IMG/VR virus record: IMGVR_UViG_3300046542_000142
Location: 1 to 63,670 of that record
Length of the DNA stretch: 63,670 nucleotides
Strand: one strand, 5' to 3'
Source of the DNA: a virus
Part shown: one piece after another, positions 41,356-49,609 of the stretch
Layout: each line of letters begins with the position of its first letter
Position numbering within the stretch: position 1 is the stretch's first letter
Program-made: the position numbers and the translations under genes
The notes under the pieces: model-generated
What the model was told of the DNA's origin: nothing
The model's input: only the letters and a program-made list of their open reading frames with translations
Database searches by the model: none

Positions 41356-43290
41356 TTAGGCTCCGTGGCGTAAGCGGTCTTCAACTTCCGCCTGCTTCGC
41401 CGGATTAAAGCGCGTTTTATAGTCGCCGGTTAAGTAGCCAGTTACGCGGCGGATACGCGACATTGGGACTACGCGGTCCTCTACGCCACATGACGGACAC
41501 TCTGCGCCGATAATGCCTTCGTAGCCGCACGCAGGGCAACGGTCAATCGGATGATTAACGCTGAAATATCCGATATCCTGCGAGAGTGCATACTGTACCG
41601 TACGCATGAAAGCGCGCGGATTATTGCGTGCGTTACCATCGAGCTCAACGTATGAGATTGCGCCGGCATTGCATAACGCGTGGAATGGCGCTTCCAGTTC
41701 GATTTTACGCGCGGCTGTGATCAGATAGTATACGGGAATATGAAACGAGTTCGTATAGTAATCGCGGTCAGTTACGCCGGGGATAACGCCGAATTCTGCG
41801 CGGTCAATCTTCGTAAACTTACCGGCCAAGCCTTCCGCAGGCGTAGCGAATAGCGTGATATTCAATCCGTATACTTCCGAAGCGTCATCACAGAACTCCC
41901 GCATCCTGGCGATAATTTCGGTCGCTTTAGCGTAGACTTCTGCGTCCTCTCCATGATGCTTACCGTAAAGCGCCGTCATACACTCCGCTAGTCCGATAAA
42001 GCCGAGCGCGAGCGTTCCGTGCCTAATAAGATCGCGTACGTTATCGTCAGGACCGAGCGCTTCTCCGCCTTCCCATACGCCCTCGCGCATCATGAAATCG
42101 GAGGCTCGCGCTGGCTGCTGCGCTTGGATTCCGTAGCGGTGGATAAGTCCGCGCACAGATACGTCCATATAGCGATCGAGCTCCGAGAGGAATCCGTTCA
42201 TATCCGGTTCGGCGCGCTGTCCCGTTGCGATTCCGTATTCGAGTCCGAAGCGTACGAGATTCAGCGTATTAAACGAGAGGTTACCCTTACCGGATTGATG
42301 ATTGCGGCCGAATCGATCGGCTATCGTACGCGTCCGGCAACCCATAGTCGCGATAATCGTATTCGGGTCCGCTGGGTCGTAATACTGCAGATTGTACGGA
42401 GCGTCTACGTTAACAAAATTCGGATACATTCTCCGCGCGCTGCATTCGATTGCCCGCGTGAATATATCGTAGTTAGGATCGCCGGGCTCCTGGTTAACGC
42501 CGCGCTTGCACTGGAATATCTGCTGCGGAAATATTGGCGTTTCCCCTGCGCCGAGCCCCGCAATGGCCGCGTCCAGTAACGCGAACGAAACCATCCGGCC
42601 TTCCGTTGACGTACACATTCCGTAGTTAAGCGACGTGAACGGTATCTGGCCGCCGGCCCGCGAGCTCATCGTATTCAAATTGTGGATAAGCGACTCGGAC
42701 GCCTGATACGTTTCCGTCTCCGTTTCGGCCCGTGCGTATTCGTATGAACGCGGAAACACTTGCGCCAGGTCGCGGTTATCGAGGAATAATTCCGTGTCGG
42801 CCACGTGTGTCGATTCGCGGAAATAGCGCTGTCCCTTACGGAAGTGTTTAACGAATGACTTGCGCACGTATGGCGCGAGATCCCAATCGATCTTATTACC
42901 GCTGACGCCGCCGTACTGCGCGTTCTGCTGCGATTGGAATATGATTGCTACGAGCGCCATCGCGGTCATAATCGAATTAGGATGGCGGACGGAACCGCTG
43001 CCCGTATTGAATCCGTTAGCGAGCAGACGGTCGAACGGAATGAATATACAATTCGTTGTGCCGAGCGCGTATTGATCGAGGTCGTGTACGTAAACGTGTC
43101 CGCTGTCAATCGCGCTGACCAGTTCCGCCGGCATTACGGATTCACGTGCGTACCACTTCGAGTATTCGCTGCCGAACTTCGACATCTTACCGCTGAATGA
43201 ATCTCCGTTTAGATTCGCGTTCTCTTTTAGTATTTCCGCATCCTGTGCGTGGATAATACGTTCGCCGATTTCGTGTAAATGTGTAGTCAA
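41356..43290 (-). CDS. nrdD: Anaerobic (class III) ribonucleoside-triphosphate reductase
   Basis: A 644-residue enzyme that reduces ribonucleotides to deoxyribonucleotides. VYVHDLDQYALGTTNCIFIP, FTSLNYGMCTSTEGRMVS, the catalytic IIATMGCRTRTI region, the zinc site CPACGYEGIIGAECPSCG and the C-terminal glycyl-radical segment RRVTGYLTGDY are present. It implies growth of the host without oxygen at least at times. It starts TTG 43290 preceded by AGGGGG. Confidence 0.95.
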   Translation of the reverse strand: MTTHLHEIGERIIHAQDAEILKENANLNGDSFSGKMSKFGSEYSKWYARESVMPAELVSAIDSGHVYVHDLDQYALGTTNCIFIPFDRLLANGFNTGSGSVRHPNSIMTAMALVAIIFQSQQNAQYGGVSGNKIDWDLAPYVRKSFVKHFRKGQRYFRESTHVADTELFLDNRDLAQVFPRSYEYARAETETETYQASESLIHNLNTMSSRAGGQIPFTSLNYGMCTSTEGRMVSFALLDAAIAGLGAGETPIFPQQIFQCKRGVNQEPGDPNYDIFTRAIECSARRMYPNFVNVDAPYNLQYYDPADPNTIIATMGCRTRTIADRFGRNHQSGKGNLSFNTLNLVRFGLEYGIATGQRAEPDMNGFLSELDRYMDVSVRGLIHRYGIQAQQPARASDFMMREGVWEGGEALGPDDNVRDLIRHGTLALGFIGLAECMTALYGKHHGEDAEVYAKATEIIARMREFCDDASEVYGLNITLFATPAEGLAGKFTKIDRAEFGVIPGVTDRDYYTNSFHIPVYYLITAARKIELEAPFHALCNAGAISYVELDGNARNNPRAFMRTVQYALSQDIGYFSVNHPIDRCPACGYEGIIGAECPSCGVEDRVVPMSRIRRVTGYLTGDYKTRFNPAKQAEVEDRLRHGA

Positions 43291-43302
43291 ATATGCGGCC
43301 CC

Positions 43303-43473
43303 CTACTCGTTAAGATGCGCGGCCGTCTCGTCATGCCTACGCCGCGCATCCGTTAATTTACGTTGTAAATCCGTTAAAAGCGCGCCATAAACCGCTAGGC
43401 TGCGTTCGAGCTCCGCGATTTCGGCGAGTTGTGCCTGCGCTAGTTGCAACGTGAGGCGGTCCGCCTGCGTCAT
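43303..43473 (-). CDS. Small coiled-coil protein (56 aa)
   Basis: MTQADRLTLQLAQAQLAEIA followed by LERSLAVYGALLTDLQRKLT and a charged end. Heptad-like pattern suggests a coiled coil. GGAGG lies 10 bases before ATG 43473, which overlaps the upstream stop (ATGA). Confidence 0.65.
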   Translation of the reverse strand: MTQADRLTLQLAQAQLAEIAELERSLAVYGALLTDLQRKLTDARRRHDETAAHLNE

Positions 43474-43685
43474 GCGGCCATATCCTCCGCGTTTAGAGCA
43501 GCGTCTAACACATCATAGATAGCGTACCCACCGTCTGATGCGAGCGCTTCTCCGGGATATTCCTCCGCGACTTCGTCTAGCTTTTCTATACTCAGCCAAC
43601 CGAACACAGCGCGGAGCGTGCGTACCTCTTCCTCCGTGGCGATAATTTCGAAAAACTCCCGGTTATCCATTCGATCAATTCTCAT
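43470..43685 (-). CDS. Small acidic protein (71 aa)
   Basis: MRIDRMDNREFFEIIATEEE, then VFGWLSIEKLDEVAEEYPGE. Acidic and helical, coupled to both neighbours by 4-base overlaps. Family unknown. Confidence 0.6.
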   Translation of the reverse strand: MRIDRMDNREFFEIIATEEEVRTLRAVFGWLSIEKLDEVAEEYPGEALASDGGYAIYDVLDAALNAEDMAA

Positions 43686-44239
43686 GCCGCAATCCCTCCG
43701 ATTTCATCGATCATATTTTCGCGCAGTAAATACGATAGGCCAACCGCACACGCGTCACTGTCATCGTAACCGGGTCGCCATTTGTATCCGTCCGATAACC
43801 GCAGATACCTCCGCACGCCTTCCGCGACTTCCGGCTTCTCCGCTTTACCGCTGCCTGTTACGTATTTCTTAACGGACGGCGGAGATAGCGCGGGCTTCAA
43901 GTCCTCCGCCTGGTATCCGTACGCCGCGAGCGCTTTGTCTGCGGCGGCCCATGCGCTAAATATCGTTTGAGTCGCGCGCTTATTCCGTCCGGACGTAAAG
44001 TCTTCGCGGACTACGATATCGAACGGACGGTGCTCGCGGATGAACGCGGCGACAAACGTCTCGACCGTGTAATTCCGCACCGCATCCGTATCGGCCGTCG
44101 AAGTCGCTACGGAGTCACACGCGATAAGGTGCGGCGTGCGGCCCCGGACTTCCAACGCTGCGATGCCGGGGGATAACGATAGGTCGAGCGCAAGGATGCG
44201 GAAGTTAAATTCCGCTGGTTTCTTCGTCTTTGTCGCGAT
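43682..44239 (-). CDS. RuvC-like Holliday junction resolvase (apparent ATC start)
   Basis: About 185 residues. The first catalytic Asp is in FRILALDLSLSPGIAALEVR (D19), followed by IVVREDFTSG and the C-terminal DDSDACAVGLSYLL with paired acids, as in RuvC-fold resolvases. The first ATG/GTG/TTG in frame is TTG 44155, after D19, so it would remove the active-site residue. GGAGG ends 8 bases before ATC 44239, giving (M)ATKTKKPAEFNFRI. It overlaps the upstream gene by 35 bases. It would resolve branched replication intermediates before packaging. Confidence 0.85.
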   Translation of the reverse strand: MATKTKKPAEFNFRILALDLSLSPGIAALEVRGRTPHLIACDSVATSTADTDAVRNYTVETFVAAFIREHRPFDIVVREDFTSGRNKRATQTIFSAWAAADKALAAYGYQAEDLKPALSPPSVKKYVTGSGKAEKPEVAEGVRRYLRLSDGYKWRPGYDDSDACAVGLSYLLRENMIDEIGGIAA

Positions 44240-44417
44240 CGTTTCCGCCTCCTTCCGCGTTATAGCCGAACGAGAACGCGGACAGCGCCAGCACCGTAAA
44301 GATCACGCTCATGTACCACGGACCCTGCGTAAGTAGCGCGAGCCAAACGAACGCCCCGACCATTAGCGCGCCGATAAGCAGTGTACAGAAAACTCCGTTA
44401 ATTATCCGTTTGAACAT
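44205..44417 (-). CDS. Small two-helix membrane protein (70 aa)
   Basis: MFKRIINGVFCTLLIGALMV and a second helix, WYMSVIFTVLALSAFSFGYN, followed by an acidic Gly-rich tail that overlaps the start of the resolvase gene. ATG 44417 is chosen because GGAG lies 9 bases upstream. Role unknown. Confidence 0.65.
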   Translation of the reverse strand: MFKRIINGVFCTLLIGALMVGAFVWLALLTQGPWYMSVIFTVLALSAFSFGYNAEGGGNDRDKDEETSGI

Positions 44418-44661
44418 CCACGTCATCTCCTTCCGCGCCAATCAGCGCGATGATCCGCGCAGCCGATTCGTCGAGCAGCGTCAGCAACTCCGCCGTAGAC
44501 GTCAGGCGGTCGAACGGTTCATTCGCGGTCATAAACGCGTCAATCTGCGTGTACGTCTCCGCGCTGAGTAATTCCTCCGCCGTCTTATCCGTGAGCTCCT
44601 CCGCGAGTGATCCGAGCGCTCCGAACGTGATTAATTCGCGTAAAAGTTGAACGTCCATCAT
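44398..44661 (-). CDS. Hypothetical acidic helical protein (87 aa)
   Basis: MMDVQLLRELITFGALGSLA with repeated LTDKTAEELLSAETYTQIDA-type helices and an acidic end. Overlaps neighbours at both ends. Family unknown. Confidence 0.65.
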   Translation of the reverse strand: MMDVQLLRELITFGALGSLAEELTDKTAEELLSAETYTQIDAFMTANEPFDRLTSTAELLTLLDESAARIIALIGAEGDDVDVQTDN

Positions 44662-44927
44662 GCCGCCACCTTTCGAAATGTATAAACGGTGTTTCGCGTC
44701 GTCACGCGCAGCCGCCCGTCGTCCGTATATACCGCCTCAATTACGCTGCTCGTACGAAGCAGCGCGTCCCCGTAGTCGATGTACGCGAGGACCATTGCGT
44801 CACCATGTTCGAGGTGTACGATTCTGACGGCGTGTCCTTTTCGTCTGTCCTCGCGCTCAGGGTGCGTGTCATCGGCCCGGTTACGGACGGGCTCGATTGT
44901 GAATATCTGCGGATCACTTGCGTACAT
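44658..44927 (-). CDS. Hypothetical beta-rich protein (89 aa)
   Basis: MYASDPQIFTIEPVRNRADD, then GHAVRIVHLEHGDAMVLAYI and DDGRLRVTTRNTVYTFRKVAA. ATG 44927 follows a GGAGGCGGCGTAAT ribosome binding site made from the upstream KEAA-stop codons. Family unknown. Confidence 0.65.
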   Translation of the reverse strand: MYASDPQIFTIEPVRNRADDTHPEREDRRKGHAVRIVHLEHGDAMVLAYIDYGDALLRTSSVIEAVYTDDGRLRVTTRNTVYTFRKVAA

Positions 44928-44928
44928 A

Positions 44929-45408
44929 TTACGCCGCCTCCTTCATAATCACTTCAACCGCAGCATCGTTCCTATCAACCGCAGACAGCAAGAACTCGAC
45001 CATATCTTGAGCGTCTTCGGGTGCTTCTCGGATCGTAACGGCTGCGGAGACGGCCACGGTAAACATCTCGACAAGGGAGTCTCGTAGGCTAGATATCCTT
45101 CTCTCCGCCAATGTCGCTCTCACTCTGTGCGTTTCCATGGCATGACACACCGCAGCATATGCTTCTGGCGTGGGGTACTTGCGGAGTGCCTCGCGCTTCC
45201 AAAACTCGCACCAGGCATCCGCCTCTGCCAACTCGATAGCCGCCACAGTAGACTCGCACTCGCCTTGCGCTGTATCGTAAACCTTCTGCCTCAGGTCAAA
45301 GACGCGTACTGTATCTCCGTCGTTAGTCACCGATACATCTCCTCTTACACTGAGCGCAAGCAGTCCGTCGTACAGCGCCATCAGTTCCGTATAAGAAAAC
45401 TCAGACAT
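44929..45408 (-). CDS. Hypothetical protein (159 aa)
   Basis: MSEFSYTELMALYDGLLALS, then VRVFDLRQKVYDTAQGECES and helices to DRNDAAVEVIMKEAA. ATG 45408 has GGAGG exactly 9 bases upstream within the KEAA-stop codons of the nuclease gene. Codon use is somewhat less biased than neighbours. Family unknown. Confidence 0.65.
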   Translation of the reverse strand: MSEFSYTELMALYDGLLALSVRGDVSVTNDGDTVRVFDLRQKVYDTAQGECESTVAAIELAEADAWCEFWKREALRKYPTPEAYAAVCHAMETHRVRATLAERRISSLRDSLVEMFTVAVSAAVTIREAPEDAQDMVEFLLSAVDRNDAAVEVIMKEAA

Positions 45409-45409
45409 A

Positions 45410-46441
45410 TTACGCGGCCTCCTTCGCTGACTCTTCGAATCTAATCCGCTGAATCTCCGCGAGCGCTTCGGCTGGCCCGCGCTTCTTCCAGTCCGGCAGG
45501 CTCGACCGGTTAATCGCACTGACCTTCCGTTCAATGACCGCGATTTCCTCTTCCGTTAAGGAAAGCGCACAGGCGCGCTTGAAATTGTTAAACGTAAAGT
45601 TTTCGATATCGAGGGGCGGCGGCGTCTTCGTATTGACCGCGTGGACAATGTCCGCGAAGCCGTCGAATACCTCTGCGCGCATCTCGTCCGTAATATACAG
45701 GCCGTACGCCTTGATATCCGGTGTCTTCGCGAAGTCCTCGGCGGTCATTTCCCACGCCTTTTTAGCGCAGTTAACGTAGAGAATTACGTAATAATCAACG
45801 CTGTACATTTGCGAGTAGCAGACCGTTTGCTTAACGTGCTTTTCGTCCGGACCATTACGCGTTGAGTATTCGGACGTCTTGGCCGACGTAGTTTGCTTCG
45901 ATTTCACTTCGAGGCCGACGCGCAGCACTTCGCCGTCATCCGTCCGGTAAAGCATCATACCGTCGCAGAATCCGTATAGCGCGAAGACAGCGCCGTTGTG
46001 TGTAATATGCGTCAGGCCAGGCGCAAACTGTTCGAAGCGCGGCTCGCCCTGCGTGTTACGTTCGAATACAAAACGTGGGAGGACTCCGGTGGCCTTGGCA
46101 TAGTGTTTCTCCGCGAAGAGAATATCGCGCTGTATCATGTCGCCAACCTGCGTACCGAGCCGAGTCCAGCGCCCTTGATGCGGCGGCTGACCGGCTCCGT
46201 CCTTATTCGCGCCGAGCGCCTTTTCGTAAAGTGAGCGCGGACATGCGCCAGCGGCCGACGGAGAGAAATACGGAATGTTACGCGGCGGCCATACCTTGCG
46301 CGATTTATCCGTGAGGACAGCGGCGTACCAGGCGTGAATCTGCGCGTCGAGCGCGTCGTCGTACGTTTCCGGCTGCGAGTGCCAAACGTTGAGATATGCG
46401 GTAAAGTCCTCCGCGATTTGATTAGCGATTGATTGCGTAAT
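45410..46441 (-). CDS. PD-(D/E)XK nuclease, Cas4/RecB-like (apparent ATT start)
   Basis: About 343 residues. YFSPSAAGACPRSLYEKALG (58-77; CPR-Y motif), then GTQVGDMIQRDILFAEKHY, the catalytic Asp in FCDGMMLYR (about 160) and LEVKSK (E178, K180), then KQTVCYSQMY (the QxxxY element). This is the RecB/Cas4/YqaJ nuclease layout. The first ATG in frame (46138) would remove the CPR motif; no GTG or TTG occurs earlier. AAGGAGG lies 9 bases before ATT 46441, directly after the upstream stop, exactly as in sibling junctions with ATG. Likely a recombination or host-DNA degrading exonuclease. Confidence 0.85.
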   Translation of the reverse strand: MTQSIANQIAEDFTAYLNVWHSQPETYDDALDAQIHAWYAAVLTDKSRKVWPPRNIPYFSPSAAGACPRSLYEKALGANKDGAGQPPHQGRWTRLGTQVGDMIQRDILFAEKHYAKATGVLPRFVFERNTQGEPRFEQFAPGLTHITHNGAVFALYGFCDGMMLYRTDDGEVLRVGLEVKSKQTTSAKTSEYSTRNGPDEKHVKQTVCYSQMYSVDYYVILYVNCAKKAWEMTAEDFAKTPDIKAYGLYITDEMRAEVFDGFADIVHAVNTKTPPPLDIENFTFNNFKRACALSLTEEEIAVIERKVSAINRSSLPDWKKRGPAEALAEIQRIRFEESAKEAA

Positions 46442-46442
46442 A

Positions 46443-46847
46443 TTAAGCCGCCTCCTTTAGCGTGGTTGATCCGGCCAGGTCACGTAGAGCTTCGGTCAGC
46501 TCTGTAGCAAACCGGTTGCTATCGTCGTACCAGCCGCCTTTGCCGAGATTTCCGTTGGTCAGGCGATGTTGTAGCGCTTCGACCGTAGTCTCCTCCGGGT
46601 TCCACTGACCCTCCAATCCGTAGCACGAACAGTGTCCGCCGTTTACTTCGTATATCTTTCCGTCAGACTTACGCCGGAACAAGACAAACGCGTCCCCTTC
46701 GTAATTCTCATTCGTGTAACTGGCGAGGATAATTTCGATATCGTCTTTATCCGTAATTGGATGGCGTGGCCCTGAACTCCACGTATCCTCGAAGTCCTCG
46801 TACATGCGTTCTACGCTGCTCCAATCGTTCAGCATAATCGGTCTCAT
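46443..46847 (-). CDS. Conserved phage protein (134 aa)
   Basis: MRPIMLNDWSSVERMYEDFE followed by DIEIILASYTNENYEGDAFV, YEVNGGHCSCYGLEGQWNPE and ETTVEALQHRL. The EGDAFVLF...YEVNG.HCSC.GLE.QW.PEETT pattern recurs in many Gram-positive phages, function unknown. It ends in KEAA. Confidence 0.72.
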   Translation of the reverse strand: MRPIMLNDWSSVERMYEDFEDTWSSGPRHPITDKDDIEIILASYTNENYEGDAFVLFRRKSDGKIYEVNGGHCSCYGLEGQWNPEETTVEALQHRLTNGNLGKGGWYDDSNRFATELTEALRDLAGSTTLKEAA

Positions 46848-47026
46848 TCTGCGCCATCTCCTTCGGTATATTTGCGTTCACACGTCGGGCCGTCCGGCCC
46901 GTAACCACAACGTGGGCAATCGTGGTCTCCCGCTTCGTCTGCGAGCGTCCGGATTAAAGCGCCGCAGCAAGGGCAGCGAGAAGACGCGTACCCCTCTGCG
47001 ATAGTCGTGCGCAGGCGTTCCGTCAT
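46844..47026 (-). CDS. Zinc-ribbon protein (60 aa)
   Basis: MTERLRTTIAEGYASSRCPC with CPCCGALIR and CPRCGYGPDGPTC: a two-knuckle zinc ribbon. TAATG overlap with the upstream stop. Probably nucleic-acid or protein binding; role unknown. Confidence 0.65.
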   Translation of the reverse strand: MTERLRTTIAEGYASSRCPCCGALIRTLADEAGDHDCPRCGYGPDGPTCERKYTEGDGAE

Positions 47027-47307
47027 TAAGCGGCCTCCCACTGCGTAATTTCAACGGTACGCGTACGCTTGATTACTTCGTCGATATCCGCGTTGCCGTA
47101 GTCATCGTAATTCCAATCGCTGAAATACGAACCGGACCGCGTTATATATCCGCGATAGAAGCGTGTGCCGTCCGTAAAGATGAGCTCAAGCGTCTGATAC
47201 TTTTCGCCGGCTCCGTCCCAATCGCCCGTTTCAACTACGGAGTATAAACCGTCACCATCCTCGCGCCACAGCTCAATTAACTCACGGTTAGTCATTTTAA
47301 CGCTCAT
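47026..47307 (-). CDS. Conserved phage protein (93 aa)
   Basis: MSVKMTNRELIELWREDGDG, then GDWDGAGEKYQTLELIFTDG and SYFSDWNYDDYGNADIDEV. Aromatic, acidic, beta-rich; similar small proteins occur beside the 134-residue family in other phages. Ends WEAA. Function unknown. Confidence 0.65.
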   Translation of the reverse strand: MSVKMTNRELIELWREDGDGLYSVVETGDWDGAGEKYQTLELIFTDGTRFYRGYITRSGSYFSDWNYDDYGNADIDEVIKRTRTVEITQWEAA

Positions 47308-47309
47308 AT

Positions 47310-49574
47310 TTACGCAGCCTCCTTATTTTTGAACCATTCGTCCGGAGTAACGCCTTTACCCCAGCGCAGCATAATCGCGATGTCCGTTCCGTTGGCTACG
47401 TCTCCCCACGAATACGACTGCGTCATAATACGTTCGATAACAGCGATGTCCTCCCGCGTAAAATCCTCCGGAATCTCGAAGACTAATTCGTCATGAATCG
47501 TCCCCCACAGCGCCCAGCCTTCGCGTTCCTTACACGCCTCATGCGCCTTAATCATCGTTACTTTCGTTTGGACGGCGGAACTACCTTGAACGCGAGCATT
47601 CGTACCCTGGCGCATGGCCCGATTAATCTTTCCGTTGTGCTTGCGCCACTCTTCGTACTTCGGATCGTTCCACTTTCCATACGGGATTTCCTTGCGCTTA
47701 AGAGTACCGTCGGGCAAGCGCCGTTTACGTTGCTGCTTATCCGCCCATACGAAGCCGTACTTTGCGACGTGCGCTTCGTTAGCCTTGAGCCACGCGGATA
47801 ATTTCGGCATGCTTCCGAATAGCTCTTCCTTAAACGCGGTGGCCTCCGGTTTCTTTAACTTGAGCATCTCCGCGAGTGAAAAGTCGCTCATGCCGTACAG
47901 AGTCGCCAGCCAGACGACTTTCATCGCTTTACGTTCTGGCGTGTCCTCACCGTTCGGCAGCTTGTAAACTTCGTGGTACGGGCGCTTGTAGTACATGCTC
48001 GCCATGTTAGCGTACGGATCGATGCCCTTCTCGAACGCTTCGATTAGGACCGGTTCGCCTGACATGTACGCGGTACAACGTATCTCTTGTGCCTTAAAGT
48101 CCGCCGATACTAAGACCTTTCCCGCCGGCGCTAGGAACATCTTACGCGCTTCCTCCGGCTGGTTCTGAACGTTGAACTGGTTAGAATCCGCAGCGTCTTC
48201 GTCCTTGCCGGAGCTAAACCGGCCGGTAACGGTTCCCATCGGATTGAACCGCGAGTGCCAGCGCTTAGTCGTCGGATTCTGTTTCGTTGGCAGCGCGTCG
48301 ATGTAAGTTCCGCTGAGCTTCGTTATCTTGCGGTATTCGAGTAAGTCCGCGATAACCTCGAACTCACGGCCCAGCGGTTTGAGCGTCTTCTTAGCGTCCA
48401 TATTCGGAATATCACGGCCGATTTCTTTCGAGAGAACCGCCTTCATCTGCGGCGTAGAATTAAGGTTTAGCTCGCTGTCCCCTTCGTGATGTTTCGCTAG
48501 GACTCCGATAAGCTTTGTATGCAGCTCTTTGGCGCGAGCGCTCAGTTGCTCACCGTACTCTTTCGCGAAATCTAAGTCGAGGACGTAGCCGTTCGCCTCC
48601 AAGTCCACGATTACGTAAAGCAGGGGCACCTCAACCGTTTCGTAATATTCGAGGACGGTCGGCAGTCCGGCAAAGTGCTTGCGCTGGAACTGGTACATAC
48701 ACCAGGTAAGGTCGGTATCCTTTGCTGCGTATGCCAGCGCAATATCCAGCGTAATCTCGTTGAACGGCGTCTTGCCGAATAGTTCCGCGAACGTATCCGA
48801 CTCTACTCCGAGGTATTTCGGCGCTAAGTCTTTCAGGCGGAACGACGGTTCATTCTCGTTTAGTAAGTGCATCGCCACCATTGTATCCCACGTTACTCCT
48901 CGCAAATCACTGCCATGCCGCCGGAACATCGCGATATCAAATATGGCGTTATGGAGGATTTTTCCTATATCCGCGCTATAAAGGAACCAACGTAATTCCG
49001 ATAATACGTAATCACGCGATAATTGTTCGCCCTCATCGTGCATGACCGGAATGTAAACGTGCATTCCCTTTTCGGCTAACGGCGGAATACTTACGGATGG
49101 CAACGTTAGCGATATGCCGACAATAACGTCGGTATAAACGTCAACTCCCGTAGTTTCCGTATCGACCGCCACTTCCGTTTCATTGCGGAGTCTATCGTTG
49201 AGACGCGCAAGCAGCCTTTCGTTGTCGATGAGGAAGTAGTTCGCCGGCGTCTTCGCGACCATGCTACGCAATCTTTCCTCGCGGATTGACACGCGCAAAT
49301 CCTCGTAAATCCGCATAGCCTCCGCCTTGCTGAACCGTTTGCCGACGCTGGACGGGTGCCTGCCCGTCACACCCGTGTCCATTGCGTCTTTTACCGCGAG
49401 TAACTTTTCGCGATCGGCATCCGTATTCTTAAGCGCTAGTATCCGCGTCCAGGCTTCCGCTATTGTTTCCTCCGCCGCCCTCTTACGTTTGGTCGCGCTG
49501 GCTATGCGCTCCGCTACGTCTTCCGGTTCCTCGGCGGTCGGACTGCGTAAGTTAAGCGTTAGTTTAACGTCCAT
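47310..49574 (-). CDS. Family A DNA polymerase with 3'-5' exonuclease domain
   Basis: A 754-residue replicative polymerase. Exonuclease motifs: EVAVDTETTGVDVY (DxE), ILHNAIFDIAMFRRHG and AYAAKDTDLTWCMYQ. Polymerase motif A is SADFKAQEIRCTAY, B is RKAMKVVWLATLYGMS, and C is LWGTIHDELVFEIPED. In motif B the usual Phe after Lys-x-x-x is Leu, which would affect dideoxynucleotide selection. No 5'-3' exonuclease domain. It should copy the phage genome with the DnaB helicase and primase. Confidence 0.96.
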   Translation of the reverse strand: MDVKLTLNLRSPTAEEPEDVAERIASATKRKRAAEETIAEAWTRILALKNTDADREKLLAVKDAMDTGVTGRHPSSVGKRFSKAEAMRIYEDLRVSIREERLRSMVAKTPANYFLIDNERLLARLNDRLRNETEVAVDTETTGVDVYTDVIVGISLTLPSVSIPPLAEKGMHVYIPVMHDEGEQLSRDYVLSELRWFLYSADIGKILHNAIFDIAMFRRHGSDLRGVTWDTMVAMHLLNENEPSFRLKDLAPKYLGVESDTFAELFGKTPFNEITLDIALAYAAKDTDLTWCMYQFQRKHFAGLPTVLEYYETVEVPLLYVIVDLEANGYVLDLDFAKEYGEQLSARAKELHTKLIGVLAKHHEGDSELNLNSTPQMKAVLSKEIGRDIPNMDAKKTLKPLGREFEVIADLLEYRKITKLSGTYIDALPTKQNPTTKRWHSRFNPMGTVTGRFSSGKDEDAADSNQFNVQNQPEEARKMFLAPAGKVLVSADFKAQEIRCTAYMSGEPVLIEAFEKGIDPYANMASMYYKRPYHEVYKLPNGEDTPERKAMKVVWLATLYGMSDFSLAEMLKLKKPEATAFKEELFGSMPKLSAWLKANEAHVAKYGFVWADKQQRKRRLPDGTLKRKEIPYGKWNDPKYEEWRKHNGKINRAMRQGTNARVQGSSAVQTKVTMIKAHEACKEREGWALWGTIHDELVFEIPEDFTREDIAVIERIMTQSYSWGDVANGTDIAIMLRWGKGVTPDEWFKNKEAA

Positions 49575-49609
49575 ATATCCGCATCACCTCCGTTATTTTA
49601 AGCTTCGCG

